Source: Lycorma delicatula
Lineage: Eukaryota > Arthropoda > Insecta > Hemiptera > Fulgoridae
DNA: 64,000 nt
Reading direction: 5' to 3'
Assembly: GCF_047948215.1 (NCBI RefSeq)
Contig: NC_134463.1
Location: 100,034,657-100,098,656 of the forward strand
The first letter of the stretch is position 1; each line of letters starts with the position of its first letter. Below the pieces are notes generated by a model. That model saw only the letters and a list, made by a program, of their open reading frames with translations, was not told the origin of the DNA and did no database searches. The translations under genes were made by a program, and so were the position numbers. Shown piece by piece: positions 44,951 through 58,213 of the stretch.

Positions 44951-46024
44951 ATCGCTTTTGCTTTTAAGTTTTTGGTTGGACCCCGAAAAGTCTTTCTAAA
45001 TTACTTTCGCTTAATAAATACGGCTTACTATGTATATATAGATTGTCTGTTTGCTTTTTTCTGTGTGGTTAAATTTTACACCGATTTTTGTTTTATATTC
45101 ATTCTTCAGTAACTTTCATGTCCGTATTTACATTTTCTGTTTCTCTGTATGTTATTTTTTCTAAAAAAAAAAAATTGTGACTTTATTTTCTTTCCAATTA
45201 TACTGCAAAATTAATAAATGATTGTATTTTTAATTTATTTGTAATACGGTACTGAATTTGGAATATTCTGTCGATAATAACCTTTCTCGTTTTTCTGAAA
45301 TGGAAACATATAACAAAAAATTACAGCTATTCTGAACAAAAGAAATTGTTCCACTACCAAGCTTACTGTTGTTAATTCAGGAGTAATTCAAATGTTCTCT
45401 TGCATATTGGCACGTCAATCTTTTCAAAATTAAAATGATATTTACTCCCAGAAAAAGAACTTAATACCAGTGGTACTTAAAGTGAATGTTGTAAATCTTC
45501 TTTTTTTTATTCTGATCGACACATAATAATAATTTAGATTTAGTCCGGAGTTCAAAGACAAACAGGAACTACCCCAGCATTGCCTGGATGAATTAAGGGA
45601 AAATGTGGTAAAACCTTGATTAGATTAACATAAGAAAATACATCATAAATTATAAAATAAAAAGTACAAGTGAATAAAATCAAAATTAATTATTTAAAAT
45701 TTAAATATAGAATTTATATTAATACAGGATCATTAAAATTAATTCACAAGTCGGAAAAGTTTAATTAAACTTAAATACATATTTATGTACTTTTTGAACG
45801 GAGTTGTAACAAAATTTTTCTTTTTAAATTGTATTACTTAAAAATTCAACGACGCAGTAAAATCATTTCTGTAAAATATTGTTTTTATTCCTATTTCAAA
45901 TCAACTAGTGGGAAGCTGTTTTAAATGGTTCGGTAAGTTATTAAAATGGTAGTACAGAAATACCCTTTCTTGTAAGCGGGGTTGTTTTGTAAAAGTGACT
46001 ATTATTATTTTTTTTTTTAGGTAT

Positions 46025-46028
<4 letters not shown>

Positions 46029-46063
<35 letters not shown>
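46029..46063. repeat. TA microsatellite
   Basis: About 34 bp of alternating T and A. Confidence 0.95.
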
Positions 46064-46065
<2 letters not shown>

Positions 46066-47608
46066 GAGCATATGGGTAAACTAAATATTTTTACTTAGTA
46101 AAACATAGGTTTTAGATTTATTAGCTCCAAAGAATAATCTAAATAACCCATTCTTGTAAGTCGTTTTAATTTTTAAAGAAACCGCACTATTGATTTAAGC
46201 TTTGTAGTTTGAGTTAACTTAATGACTTAACTTAATATTTTTAAATCTGTTTGAAAATACAAATTTCTTGTTGACAAAGTAATTTTTAATTTTAACTTAA
46301 TTTCTTTAAAAAATTAATTTTATTACAAACAACATATAGTCTTTTTATTAGCGCGGTGATATGATTTATCTGACACGAGTCATTCAACAATGTACTTGTA
46401 GTATACATTATAGGACAGTTTACGCTACTAGTAATAGCAGAAAAATAATTCGTGTACTGCTGTTCATAAGTATGATTTTTACTAGAATAAAAAAGTTATT
46501 TTTTGTCTACGTATTTGTTTGTAAACGTATTTTTGTGTAGTATTTAATAAGCTTCTCGAATGAAATTTCAATGTTAGTCGCTTTATTTATTACAACACGC
46601 TAATTTGTATACATATATATAATTATTACGAGTTAAAATAATGTTAGCTATTCATTAAAACCGGTTTTATTTTGATTAAAAAATCAATGGAATTGATTTG
46701 ATCTGTATCATGTTTCCCATTATCAACGTAAGAAATCTGATACAATCCTCCCCCTTTTACTTATTTTTTTACATCACGTATCCTTTCGTTTTATTTTATT
46801 TTTTATCTCTTAATTCATCTGTCTGTCCCTTGACTATTTATTTTTCTTGTAGGCTACACCGTACACTTTAATTTTTAACAAATCTATATTTTCGGTCAAG
46901 TTCAATTCATATTTTCCTTTGATATCTTCTTGGATCTTTTATAATTTTTAACGACTGTGTCTTTTTGGTTTTGGAACGCCTAATATCGTACCCTATTATA
47001 TACCGTTTCAAATAAAAGGGGTAATTAAAAGGGGTAATTACATATTCAAATGTTAGAGATAAATCGATGGATATACGGCTAACTACCTCATTTAGAGAAA
47101 ATTATAACGTTTAGATTAATATAAAGACTTTAACGTTGTTTATCAGTGAACTAGACGAGTTGTCAATTACACTGTAAATCATAATAATGCTCCTAGTATA
47201 TTAAACAGATTAATTACAATTCTAAATTTTACGCTACTTTATAAGTTAAACGACTTCAAAGTGAATTTCCTCTACGGTATTATTTTTGTTTTTCAACCGT
47301 TAACATATATTATTATTTTCAGTTACGAGTCCCTGAAGGTACCTACATAGTGCAGAAAGATAACTTAATCTTGATTACAAGACCTACTTCTACTTGTCAT
47401 TGTTATTATTCATTAAGTTTAAATAAATTTAACTACATAATATAAAAATAATCTTTCTACGCTGTGGGCAATTATTATCTTTGAACTACAATCTGAAAAT
47501 CAACTTGCTTGGTACGTTTACTACAAAATAAGTTTATAACATTACCTGTAACCTATAGGCAAATCTGTAGTATTAGAAATCTAAATAATTTACTTGGTAT
47601 TTGGGCCA

Positions 47609-47647
47609 TATAATACTTACTATATATATATATATATATATAATACT

Positions 47648-47706
<59 letters not shown>
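47609..47706. repeat. Duplicated TA microsatellite
   Basis: ATAATACTTACTATATATAT occurs twice (47609 and 47639), each running into a TA tract; the second tract is over 50 bp. Confidence 0.93.
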
Positions 47707-47709
<3 letters not shown>

Positions 47710-50700
47710 AATGTGAGAGAATGAGATTATTATGAATTAAAGATTAAAATAGAAATTAAAATGAAAGTTTTTCATGTCATAAATTAAAGAACCTACTGGC
47801 ACTTCATAAAAAAGAATGGATATGTATATTAGCAATAAAGAAAAAATAGTGGGCTTTGTTATGTTACATCGTTAATAGACGAGTTACATCGTAAAAAACA
47901 AAAAGACTAAGAAGAAACATAAAAAGAAATCGGCGGAAATTTTCTTCAACAACAAAAAATCCGGTGTCCCATATTTTTGTTTTAGAATAAGGATGTAGGA
48001 TAAGTGGAAGTTAAAATATAAATAAAAATTAAATTGCATGAAACCTTTAAAATGATTGATGAAAAATAATTATATAACAGGAATAAACAATAATAAGTTT
48101 TATATTTTATTTTTATTATAGATATGCGTATAAATAAAGGTTTTATTATATACAAAGTAATATTTTTCTTTCAATAACTTCTGCCTGCATTGAAAAGAGT
48201 TATTTAATCTTTTGTTAAAGAACAGGCAATTAAGAAAAATATTTTACAATGCTTTAGTAAATGCTTTCAAATTTTTAAAAATCTAATTAATTTCACTTTC
48301 ACAGAGACAAAATTATGCTTCGGAATATTTATACACGTTAACCACAAAAGACAGCTAGAAGTCTCAATTTTGATATTAATAAGAAAATGTCGAGAAATTA
48401 CACGACGAGACTAATACTAAACGAGAGTTAAGTTAATTTATTAGAATATTAACCCTATCCCTAACTTTATACGCATACGTTCATGATAAATTTAAAAAAA
48501 AAAATATTATTTTAAAATCTTTTTCCATGTAAATTTTTTCGACGTTAAAGTTTTGACAATTTAAAGTTTTGAAACATTTTGAGGAATTTTCATAAAAAAT
48601 GACAAACGAATTGGTTAAAATGAGAATTTTCTCATTGTTTTTCATATTTGCTTTAATTAAAATAAAAAAATATTTGTAATCTTCTTTTTCCATTATAACT
48701 TTGGAATATAATATAATTTTGTGTTTCCCTTTAAACTGTATTCCTATATCAATATTTTTCTTTTATTATAATTTCACACGACACAATAAAAACGTAAAAT
48801 AGAAATATTTTAGTCTTTTATTTTTACTTTTTGTTAATTATAGATTTCTTTATTGTAAGGTAACAAAAAAATAAATGTAGCCTACATAATGGAGATTAAA
48901 AAGAAGGATTTTGCAAATAAATTAATAAAAATATTAGTAGATTATTAATGAAATACTGGACTTAACGACGATGATTATTACGTAATAATGATTACGAAAG
49001 GCGTATTGCTTTATTTAAATATAAATATATATGAATTAATAATTCATTACATAAAAATTTCTAATTAACATAAATATGTGATAGAAATAATCTATACGGT
49101 GAGTTATTTATAGTTGGCGTCATGATATATTAATAAAAATAAAAACAAAATAAATAGATTTAAAAAATAAAAATGTGACGTCGTGAATTAGTACGACATG
49201 AATTAAATACAAGAGCAAATTAGTTAGTTACGCAAAAGAGGGTTACATCGAATATTATAGTCTAGTACGTGTAAGAAACCTAACTAACGAAACTCATCCT
49301 CTTGCAGCTTCCTTTAAAATATCTACAGTCAGTGTGTTGTTATAATATGTAAACCTCCTACCGAGTGATGTATTGATATAAGATTCTTTTGTCAGTTACC
49401 AACGTACAGTTTATATTATAACGTCGCGTTCAAATATAGGCCTAGTATAGATAGATAAATACTTGACCGACGGGCATAACAGCATATATAAAGCACGGCA
49501 CACGCCCTGTCGTAATTACACCTGTATTGAAGTGTTGTCGAAATTAGCGCCCTTCTTTTCCGCTTGACAGTCATCTAATGTCAAACCAGTCTAGTATATT
49601 TCATTGAATATTATATCCTTTTCTCTTCCCACTCTATCTGTTTCTTTCTCATTCACTCCCCCCTCGTAATTCTTTCTCTCTATAACATTTCTTCTCTCGT
49701 TTTCTTTCGTTCAATCATTCATGATATCTTTTATTTTTTGATGCATCATTCTTCTATATCTCGATCAATGGCCATTGTAAAGGTCAATTGTTCATTATCA
49801 TTTGGTTTTTCTCTTTATTACATTCGTCGTTAATTCCTTTCTATTGTACTGATTGTAGAATATATGGAACTAATACAAATAACAAAAAATATTTTTAAGA
49901 AAGAGAAGTTAATATTAATATTGTTTTATAATCTAACTATTTTTCATATAAGCAAAGGTTTTTTTTTATTGAGATAGTTGAATTCCGTTTTAGTAACTGA
50001 AAGAAAAATTTATCGCCGCGCCTGTTTAAGTTGTTTAATACAAAATCACTGAACCGTACTTTAATGCTTCTAACCTGCAAAGAAAACTATAATCACAAAA
50101 AGGAATCGTGGATGCGGGATTGGAGACCCGATAGACCGACTGGTTCTTCAGTTGGGATGACTTTAAAAACATTTTTGCAGTTTATTTTGCAATCATTTTA
50201 TGGGTAGATGAGTTTCTCACTGTCGTTTTTTTTTTCAAAAATTTTCCTCTATCCGTAATCCCGTCTATAACCCTTGATATTCTGTAAATTTTGGTCAGAA
50301 TTCCGTGTAAGAGATTTTGGAACTTATATAAAAATAACTAGTTCTTGGTAATTGGGTACTTTTGGATAGATGATGAGATTTTATCAATGGACCGGTTCAG
50401 GGTCTTTTGTTTAATATCAGGTTGTTATACAAAAATCTCATCCTGCGCGCTATGGGCACATATTAGCTAAATTCGAGTATGTTAGTATATAAAATATCTA
50501 CAAAATATCCAATAATAATAAACTAATTAGCATATTTAATTCCTACACAACAATATATCTAAAAAGTATCTGTTTTACATGCTTTCACAAGGTAGGAACA
50601 AATACGGAATTATAATAGGGGTTAGGTCAACATATTTTTTTTTATGTTCTAAATTTTCCAACGCTTAAGTGAATCGTATATTTTGCAAACTCAATAGATT

Positions 50701-52310
50701 AAGGAATTAGTAATCCGTAATTTATTTCGATGCGATAAAACCCTTTTTTTGAGTTCACTACTTAAAATATATCTTGTTTAACTTTTTCTGTTTAATGAGA
50801 AAAAATCCAATCGGCTTCTATTTAAACACAAGATGTGTCAAATGAAAAAAATATTCAGTATCTCCTGATTTGAAAAATAAGACTTTCATTATAAATTCAA
50901 TAATTATTTATAAAATATAATTTAATTTAAAAATCATCGTTCATTTATATAATAAAATATCGATTATTCCTTTTAAATATTTTTATAATTTTTACTTTTA
51001 CGTGACCGTTTATGTTAATATTTATTTTCCTAAGGGATAGTTTTTTAAAACTATTTCGGTTTTATTCCTTTTGTTTACGGATTCTTCATTTAACTATGAA
51101 TTAACTAGATTTTCGCTTCTCTCCATTTTCAAGTATTTCTGGAATTAAGTTTCCGTGTTTTTTTACGGTTGTAAATTATTCAGATTTATTTCGAACCTGG
51201 GCAGTTAACCGTTAACTTAGACTTAACAGGCAGTTATTGGTAAATCGACTTTGAGCGTTATGAGTTAGCAAAGTAACAATTTCCCTCCGACAAAAGAAAA
51301 ATTAGAATTTTTACTGTAAACTGATATTATAGTTAAATCTTTGGACTCCAGGAAACAATTCTCATGTGTGTCATTTACTTTATCGTAACGCCTAAATTAT
51401 AAAATTACTTAATTGAATTTAAACAGGGATCCCGATATTATCACAATACATTTATGATTATGGTTGAAATATTGTGAAATCTATAGAAATTGACTAATAA
51501 TACGTAAATTAAATTTTTTTCTACTGATCTTTACTTTTTAGAGGCTGAATACTTATGCAATTATTTAAACGTTGTTTTTTTTTTTTTTTTACTATTGTGT
51601 TATTCAGCCATATTTAGGCTGTACTATTATATCTTAAAATATTTATTCATTAAATTGGCGCCATTCAATTTTTTTTCTTCTAAAATGTTAGCAATTTTGT
51701 GTTGTTTTTATACCTCTAAAAGATAAATAATGGTTGTTTTAATTATAAAATTTAATAATAACCTTTTTAACCTATAATGATAATATTATCTTACATGTAA
51801 AAAATCCACAATTGTAAACCAATGCAGGCGCCGTTCCATATTTTCTTAATTATTTTTTTATACTCTAATTTATTTGCAAAATTAATACCTCTCATGTTCA
51901 TTAATCTTCATTGAAAATAACTTAATTTTACTTGTAAAACAAATTTAGATTTTTTTTTCAAAATATTTATCTGTAAAATATCAGTGAACCGTTTGACATC
52001 ATGATGAATCGATGACCTTTGAATTAATACGGTAGTAGCCGATCAATAGAAATTTATATTCCCAAAAAAAATTATTGGTCCCGAGACGTGAAAACTGCAC
52101 GTTCAAAATTTTATTTTATTGGAAATTTGGTTTACTAATTACCAACACAAATACAAAATATTAATTTTAGGCAGAATATTTTACGTAAATCGCCAGTAGG
52201 TCTTTGTAAGTAATTAACCGACAAAAAAATACCACTGAATTATACATTGGATTATGTTATCACACAGTAACTAAATATGAAATTAATTTCAACCCTAATA
52301 TGCCGATTTA

Positions 52311-52415
52311 TGCGGCGGAGTGGTTAGCGTGTCGAACTTTTATCTGGGGGGGTCTCGGGTTCGAATCCTGGAGAGTCAAGGCATCTTCATACTCTCTGCT
52401 ACGGTAAATTAAGAA
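52311..52415 (+). mobile_element. SINE2-related tRNA-like element (copy I)
   Basis: GCGGCGGAGTGGTTAGCGTG (A box), TCGAACTTTTATCTGGGGGG, B box GGGTTCGAATCC, then GAGTCAAGGCATCTTCATAC. Aligns with the SINE2 head and the GTCAGGCAT..TTTTCATAC block of copy G. A functional tRNA gene is unlikely: no 3' strand complementary to the GCGGCGG acceptor end follows the T arm. The CATCCTCTGAAG tail is absent. Confidence 0.7.
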
Positions 52416-52577
52416 GCGACTTGTCAAAGAAAAATAAGATTACATTGTACTTAATGTAAGTACAAAATTAAGGTTTTTCATTAGAATAAAAAAAATTCTT
52501 AGTGACACCTTAATATTGAATAAGGAAGTAGTAATGTTTTGTTGCCTTCAGTATAAAACCTTTTGTTTCTACGAGCG

Positions 52578-52578
<1 letters not shown>

Positions 52579-52609
<31 letters not shown>
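52579..52609. repeat. TA microsatellite
   Basis: About 28 bp of alternating T and A. Confidence 0.95.
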
Positions 52610-52982
52610 TCATCTCCTTCGATTAATTTAATATTTTCTTACAAATGTAAAATTATTGTTGTTAAAATAACAAAGGACGCTAATTGTAATTTATTACATT
52701 TTAATTAATTCAAAATAAACATACTTGTACTACTTTCACTAACAAGTAAATAAAAAGGATTTATGTTTAATTCTTTTTGTGTGTTTACATTTTTTTATCC
52801 TGAATTAAGACCAAAATGAATGTTTATTATTAAATTTAAATTTTCTGACTGTAATTATAAAAATAAATATTAAAAAAGTATTAATTTATTAAATGTTCTA
52901 ATATTTTTCTAAAATTTATACACCTAAAGGTTTTGAATCTTGATCAAGCATGGAATTATATACCTCCATTTTATATATATAG

Positions 52983-53104
52983 TTTAACCTCCGGTATCAC
53001 CGTTAGGTATTTTTTCAGAGGATGAGGAATGATAATTTTTTAGCTTTTGAAAATGCCATGCCTGATGGGGGATTCAAAGCATATCGCGCCGCGGAGGCCG
53101 GCAT
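52983..53104 (-). mobile_element. SINE2 copy H, head-deleted
   Basis: Reverse strand: GCCGGCCTCCGCGGCGCGAT, a deletion of the A-box part, TTTGAATCC (B-box remnant), CAGGCATGGCATTTTCAAAA, then the tail CTCATCCTCTGAAAAAATAC, CTAACGGTGATACCGGAGGT and TAAAC. It confirms that the tail belongs to SINE2 independently of copy G. Confidence 0.85.
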
Positions 53105-53109
53105 GTCAT

Positions 53110-54455
53110 CCATTATGGTGGTTATTATTATTACGCTTAAGAGTTCTTACTATTTTATGAATGAATAAATAAATTAGGATCCACATTAATGTTCGTTTTA
53201 CAGCGAAAAGAATTAGAGTAGATCTTTTTTGAGTACGTTTAAAACCGGTCTTATCCTAAGTTAAAAGCTTTTTGAAGGATTCGTACAAATTACTACAAAA
53301 TTTAGTGATAATTATAGTAGGGGTTTACGTTAAATCTGTCTTATACAGTCAACTTGACAAGTTTTAATTTAAGTAAATAAATGTATAAAATTTCTTTGTT
53401 ATAAAGAAATGTCTACCTCTCTAAAAAAATACTGTTGTAAAATCTAAATAACTTATTTTTTAAAAATGAAAGAAACTAAAATAAGTTGTTTTAATTTATT
53501 AGACTTTCCTTTTCATGTATACTTATTTTTAATGATATATACAAAGTAGTGATGAAATACGTTTTTCATCTTTGTATATACATTGAAACTTAGGTCCAAT
53601 TCAGTAAAATAAATTCTTGCCACTAATTTAAATTTCACCGTTAATTAAATTTAATTATTTTTTAAATCATCCATTAAATCTGTAATAATAAAAACATTCT
53701 AAAATAGTTAAGAAATAACTTCAATTGATTCGATTTAAATAAATGAAATATAAACATTTATGTCTATAGTTCTTTGATAGACTTTAGAAGATAGTAAGAC
53801 ACGATTGTTATATATCAATTTAAATTTATAAACATACTTAACAATTTTTTAAAATTACGTTGTTGCTCCTTAGATCAAATCAATCGTCTAAGCCGGGTAT
53901 TTTAAACTAACATTTTGCATAAAAAACTGTACGACTATTTTTTATGAAGATAATTACAAAAAATTACTTTTCGTTAAGAGAAAAAAATCTATTTTAATAA
54001 AATGTGTGCCTAATTAGTATTTTTTATGATTTAATAGTTAAAAAATGTTATTATCAGAGGAAAATCCAATAAATATAAATTTCATGTAAGTCGACGGTTA
54101 ACAAAAGAAATGAATCAAAAATGTATACACATTTAAATGTATATAAATGTGTAGCGTTAAACAGATTACACAAAATAAATTAAACATAAATACGATTGAT
54201 ATTGAGTAAAAATAAATTTAAAAAAAAACTAAATTAAATATTTATGAAACTCAAATTGGTATAGTACGAGTATTAAAAAAAAAAATCAATCATTTATCAT
54301 ATATTTCGAAATTTTTTATAAATGAACTAATCGAAAAATGGTGTAATTTTATTATTTTTTTCCTTAAAAATTCTTATCTTTAATAAATATAAATAAAAAA
54401 TACAGTAAAATAAATAAAAATATTTTACATTTCCGCTAGGATTATCTTAATTCAT
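53110..54455. other. AT-rich stretch, nothing recognised
   Basis: No feature seen. Confidence 0.5.
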
Positions 54456-54458
54456 TTC

Positions 54459-54632
54459 AGTGTTATTTTAGTCCCTTCCTAGCATTGTCACTTCAACATT
54501 TGTAGTCGATGCGTTTCAGAGTACCTTCAAAACTCAAAACTCCTAAAAGTAGTTTTGAGTAAGGAGATACTCCGAAACGCGTCATCTACGTATTTTTGAG
54601 TGACAGTGTTAGGAAGGGAAGAAAATAGCACT
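54459..54632. mobile_element. Foldback / MITE-like palindrome
   Basis: The 174-bp segment is one long imperfect inverted repeat: AGTGTTATTTT, CCCTTCCTAGCATTGTCACT, GATGCGTTTC(A/G)GAGTA and ACTCAAAACT on the left all recur in reverse order and complement on the right (AGTTTTGAGT, TACTCCGAAACGCGTCAT, AGTGACAGTGTTAGGAAGGG, AAAATAGCACT). The centre has almost no loop. Non-coding; no clear target duplication. Confidence 0.85.
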
Positions 54633-54634
54633 CG

Positions 54635-57600
54635 GATAAATGATAAACAACTTCATATACCTGTGTATTTATACGTTAAATAAAAGTGACATATGTTTCT
54701 GGATAGGAGAAATTTGTAAAGAGCTGCCATATTTCATTTGAGTTTGCAAATAAACAAAATAAAATTTGATAAAACTATTTTGAATTTCTCACTCCTATTT
54801 AAAGCGTTATATATTTCAGTCGTTATCATGTAGTTGCCAGTTTGATATACACGAATGCATAATTTAGGTTATAATTACAATACGAGCAACGTATAATTAT
54901 TAAAATATCATAGTAATTATAGTATATTTATGCTTAAAATAAATTTGCATTGAAAATAATTTTAAATTAATTATATTACGAAACACTTCATTTCTACCAT
55001 TATCTCATTTTTAGTTTTTATAAAAATACGATTATTTATATAACTTCTACATTAATAAGTTTTACGTAACTTTTTTATTCTACTTTTTAATGCTTTATTA
55101 AACTTTCTGAGGTAATATAAAAAAAAATAAAAAACACTGAATCGGTTTTGATAAATAATGTCTACGACTTGTGAATAACTGTTTAAACGTTATAATCTAT
55201 AAAATTATTTTAAATCATAATATTTGTGATTTTTACATTAGTTTTTAATAGTTAACGAAAGTGGTTAGCTAAAAGAATTAAAAAAAACAGTTTTTTTAGT
55301 TTTTATTTTACATAAATGATTGACTATAATTTGTTATTAAAGAATTTAGACGTGTAATTTCCGTAAACCGATTTACACAAAATTTTGAACAGTTTTTTAA
55401 TATAATTAAATCCTTTATATTTTTGCATAATTATTTTTTTCGTGTAAATTTAAAAAATAAAAACATAATTATAGTTTTTGTCGCACCGTGTTAAATTAGT
55501 GAAATAATTTCAAAATATTGAGAAAAAAACAAAAGTAGCGTCAGAATGATGAAGCCGTCGAGTTATGAACCATGGCCACAGTTTTATAGTGGCCATCACT
55601 AGAGTTGGCTCTTCTAAGATTGTTGTTGTTGTTGTTGCTGGTAGTCGGTCCAAGCCAGAATAAATTACAAACTCCTTTTCCTCAACGTGATTTCCCTAAG
55701 GCGATTTAACTGCCTTCTTTAACTTAACTCTGACTCTATTCAACTACAGTATTTAAAAAAGCATCCTTTAAGATTATAAAATGAAAAATAATGTCTTCAT
55801 AATAGTATTTGATATATACATATTTCATTCGTTTAATAACTCGTTTATAAAAAATAATTTTTTTTACAAATTCATTATTCGCTTGTTTTAATTAAAATTG
55901 ATTTACGTTCAAAACATATAAATTATATTTATTTTGTTTTATATAAATATTTGTATTTAACAGTTTTTTACTAATAACTTGCGGTGATTTTTAACACTCG
56001 CGTACTTGTTTTTCCGAAGTTTAAACCAAAGATTTTATGAAAAGATACATCGATTCTTATTTTTTCTTCTAGATGTGTATTTAATATATTTGTGTGATAA
56101 TAATATTAACGATTAACGTTTTTCTAATCCGTATTTACACCTCATTTTTTAGTCACGTTAAAGTTATTTAAATAAAACTTTTATTCATTTTCCTATTCAG
56201 ATGTCAATGTTAAACGCGAAATATTATTGAAATAATTAGTATTTAATATATTTATTACATGATTTTACTTCACTTCGTTGTTCATTTTGATTTAAAATTA
56301 TTTTAATTAAACGGTTTATAAATTATTATTAAGTAAAAAATTAAAACAAAAATCTTTCTTTAATTCTATAAAATATTAATAATATTTAAACAATAGACCT
56401 TTAAGGTAAAATTAATCAGATCAACCTTATCGTAAAGGTTAATAATTTATTGAGTAAATGCTCTTAATTGAACGACTAATGTATATCGATAATATTGATG
56501 CTTAAAACAAATAGATTCATAATATTATTTGAATTTGAATCAGAATGTTATTGCAAAACTGCTAAATATCTATTTTAACAATTTACTAAGCAAAGAAATA
56601 AACGACTAAATTTTCACATCTTCATCGACATTAGCATTAAATTATGTTCAAATCAAAACTTTACAGTGTTTTTATTTTTAAAAAAAACTGGAATATTAAA
56701 TTTTCTTTAAATATTTAAAGTTATAGACGAATTTCCTGTTTTTCTTGTTTTTTTTTTTTTATGAACGATTTCTTTCTGTAAAACATAAAATTATTATTTT
56801 TTTTTTAACTGAATTTTTACGGGCATCGACTGCTAAGGTCATTAGCCCTCGTCACATTCTTTAAAAGAAATTATTATCTCCATCAGGATCGTCATATGTA
56901 AGGGTGTAAAGGGCCCTTACATTTTATTTAAAAAACACAAACTTCACAATAAACATTAAAACATGAAAGACAAGGACAATCACAAACACTTACGGGGTGT
57001 AAAGGGCCCCAATATTAAAATTTGAGATAGGTTCTCAAAATTATTTGTATGAAATTTAGTATTAATGGTAATTGAACATACGAAAGAACAACGCTATTAC
57101 AAGGTTCCACCAACATTTTTAAAATGATTTTCTCTGACTAAAATTTTCTCTAATGAATACAGAGATAAAGTCTGACAATATTTTTTCCAAACAATTTTCA
57201 AAAGAGCACATAATCGTTTATTTCAAAATCCCGTTATTCCCGATATTCATATGGAACGTAGCGGATTTCTGAGATAAACGACTCGATTATGATTTTTCAA
57301 CTTGGAAATTCAAAAACTAATCATATTTTCCAATACCGTAAATATAGAATTAATCTCAATCTAATATGAAAATATATTTCACAGTAGAAGTAGATTGATT
57401 AATCTCTTTTACAAAATTAATATGAAATAGAAAATACAAGTCTTTGCATATTTCTTAGTAAAATTGTTTTTAAATACTCGTTTCTACTCGATTATAAAAT
57501 ACTCAATTCGTCTTATACATTTCGAGTCCTATCTCACCCATAATATACGTATATATTACTAGCATGAAGTAACTTATTCATTGTACAAATTGTTAGATAA

Positions 57601-58200
57601 ATATGTGAAATTCGCAGCCCTGCTTAAAAAATTCCATTGGATCAAATCGTTTTCATTTCATTGAGATCTGGCTAATCTAATTTGAATAAAATTTAGTTGG
57701 ATTTATCCGTTTGTCCGTTGAAGAAACCTGTTGAATCTAACCGAATTGGATTTAGCTAGAACACTGTCCATTTCAATGTTAGAATTTGTCTGATGATTGA
57801 AGCCTCTTTAGCGAGGAAAATACATAAGTTGCCGTTATATTTTAGTAATTTTTCTGCTCAAATAGATATTTCAAGTTTTCCCTTCAATTTTCAAATGTCT
57901 CAATAGATTTCTCTCATTCATGGTGAAATTTTAAAATCTTTCCTGACTAAATCGAATGGCCCTGACTTTCAAGGTCTGCGAGAACCCTAAATTACGAATG
58001 CATTGTTACATGTTAAAAATGATATGGAATGTTAAAGTATACTTCTCAAATGGATTGAAGAGTAGCAAAATATATGTAAATTAAAACAAAATTAAAATAT
58101 TAAATGATTAGCACCGAAGAGAAAATCATCAAAACAGTCAAATAGCTGATGAAACGTATCATTTTACATAGGCTTCTTAGACCTAGCATAAATAAGTTAT
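54635..58200. other. AT-rich stretch with a possible repeat at 56815-57035
   Basis: No gene. 55627-55640 is a short GTT run. 56815-57035 is GC-richer: GGGCATCGACTGCTAAGGTC, then two hairpins with the same loop (separate entry). The rest is featureless. Confidence 0.4.
56896..57010. repeat. Two hairpins sharing the same loop
   Basis: ATGTAAGGG / CCCTTACAT (56896-56922) and GGGG / CCCC (56994-57010) each enclose the same nine bases TGTAAAGGG. They lie about 95 bp apart in a GC-richer patch. Confidence 0.6.
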
Positions 58201-58213
58201 ATTTCAGTAATTC

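Larger units (their letters stand above)
44955..52300. other. Long AT-rich gene-free stretch
   Basis: 7.3 kb without a recognisable gene, SINE or transposase. Contains TA microsatellites (separate entries). 45540-45610 is a GC-richer shred reading FKDKQELPQHCLDELRENVV in one frame, possibly repeat-derived, unassigned. 49430-49720 has a TATATAAAG box at 49485 followed by pyrimidine-rich sequence, which could be a promoter; no gene follows that I can see. Confidence 0.4.

Noticed and set aside
45540..45610. Coding shred FKDKQELPQHCLDELRENVV
   Set aside because: About 20 codons between stops, unassigned. Probably part of an old repeat, but I found no second copy here.
52311..52385. A tRNA gene
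   Set aside because: A and B boxes and a T arm are present, but no 3' strand pairs with the 5' acceptor bases and the sequence aligns with SINE2. It is a tRNA-derived SINE head.
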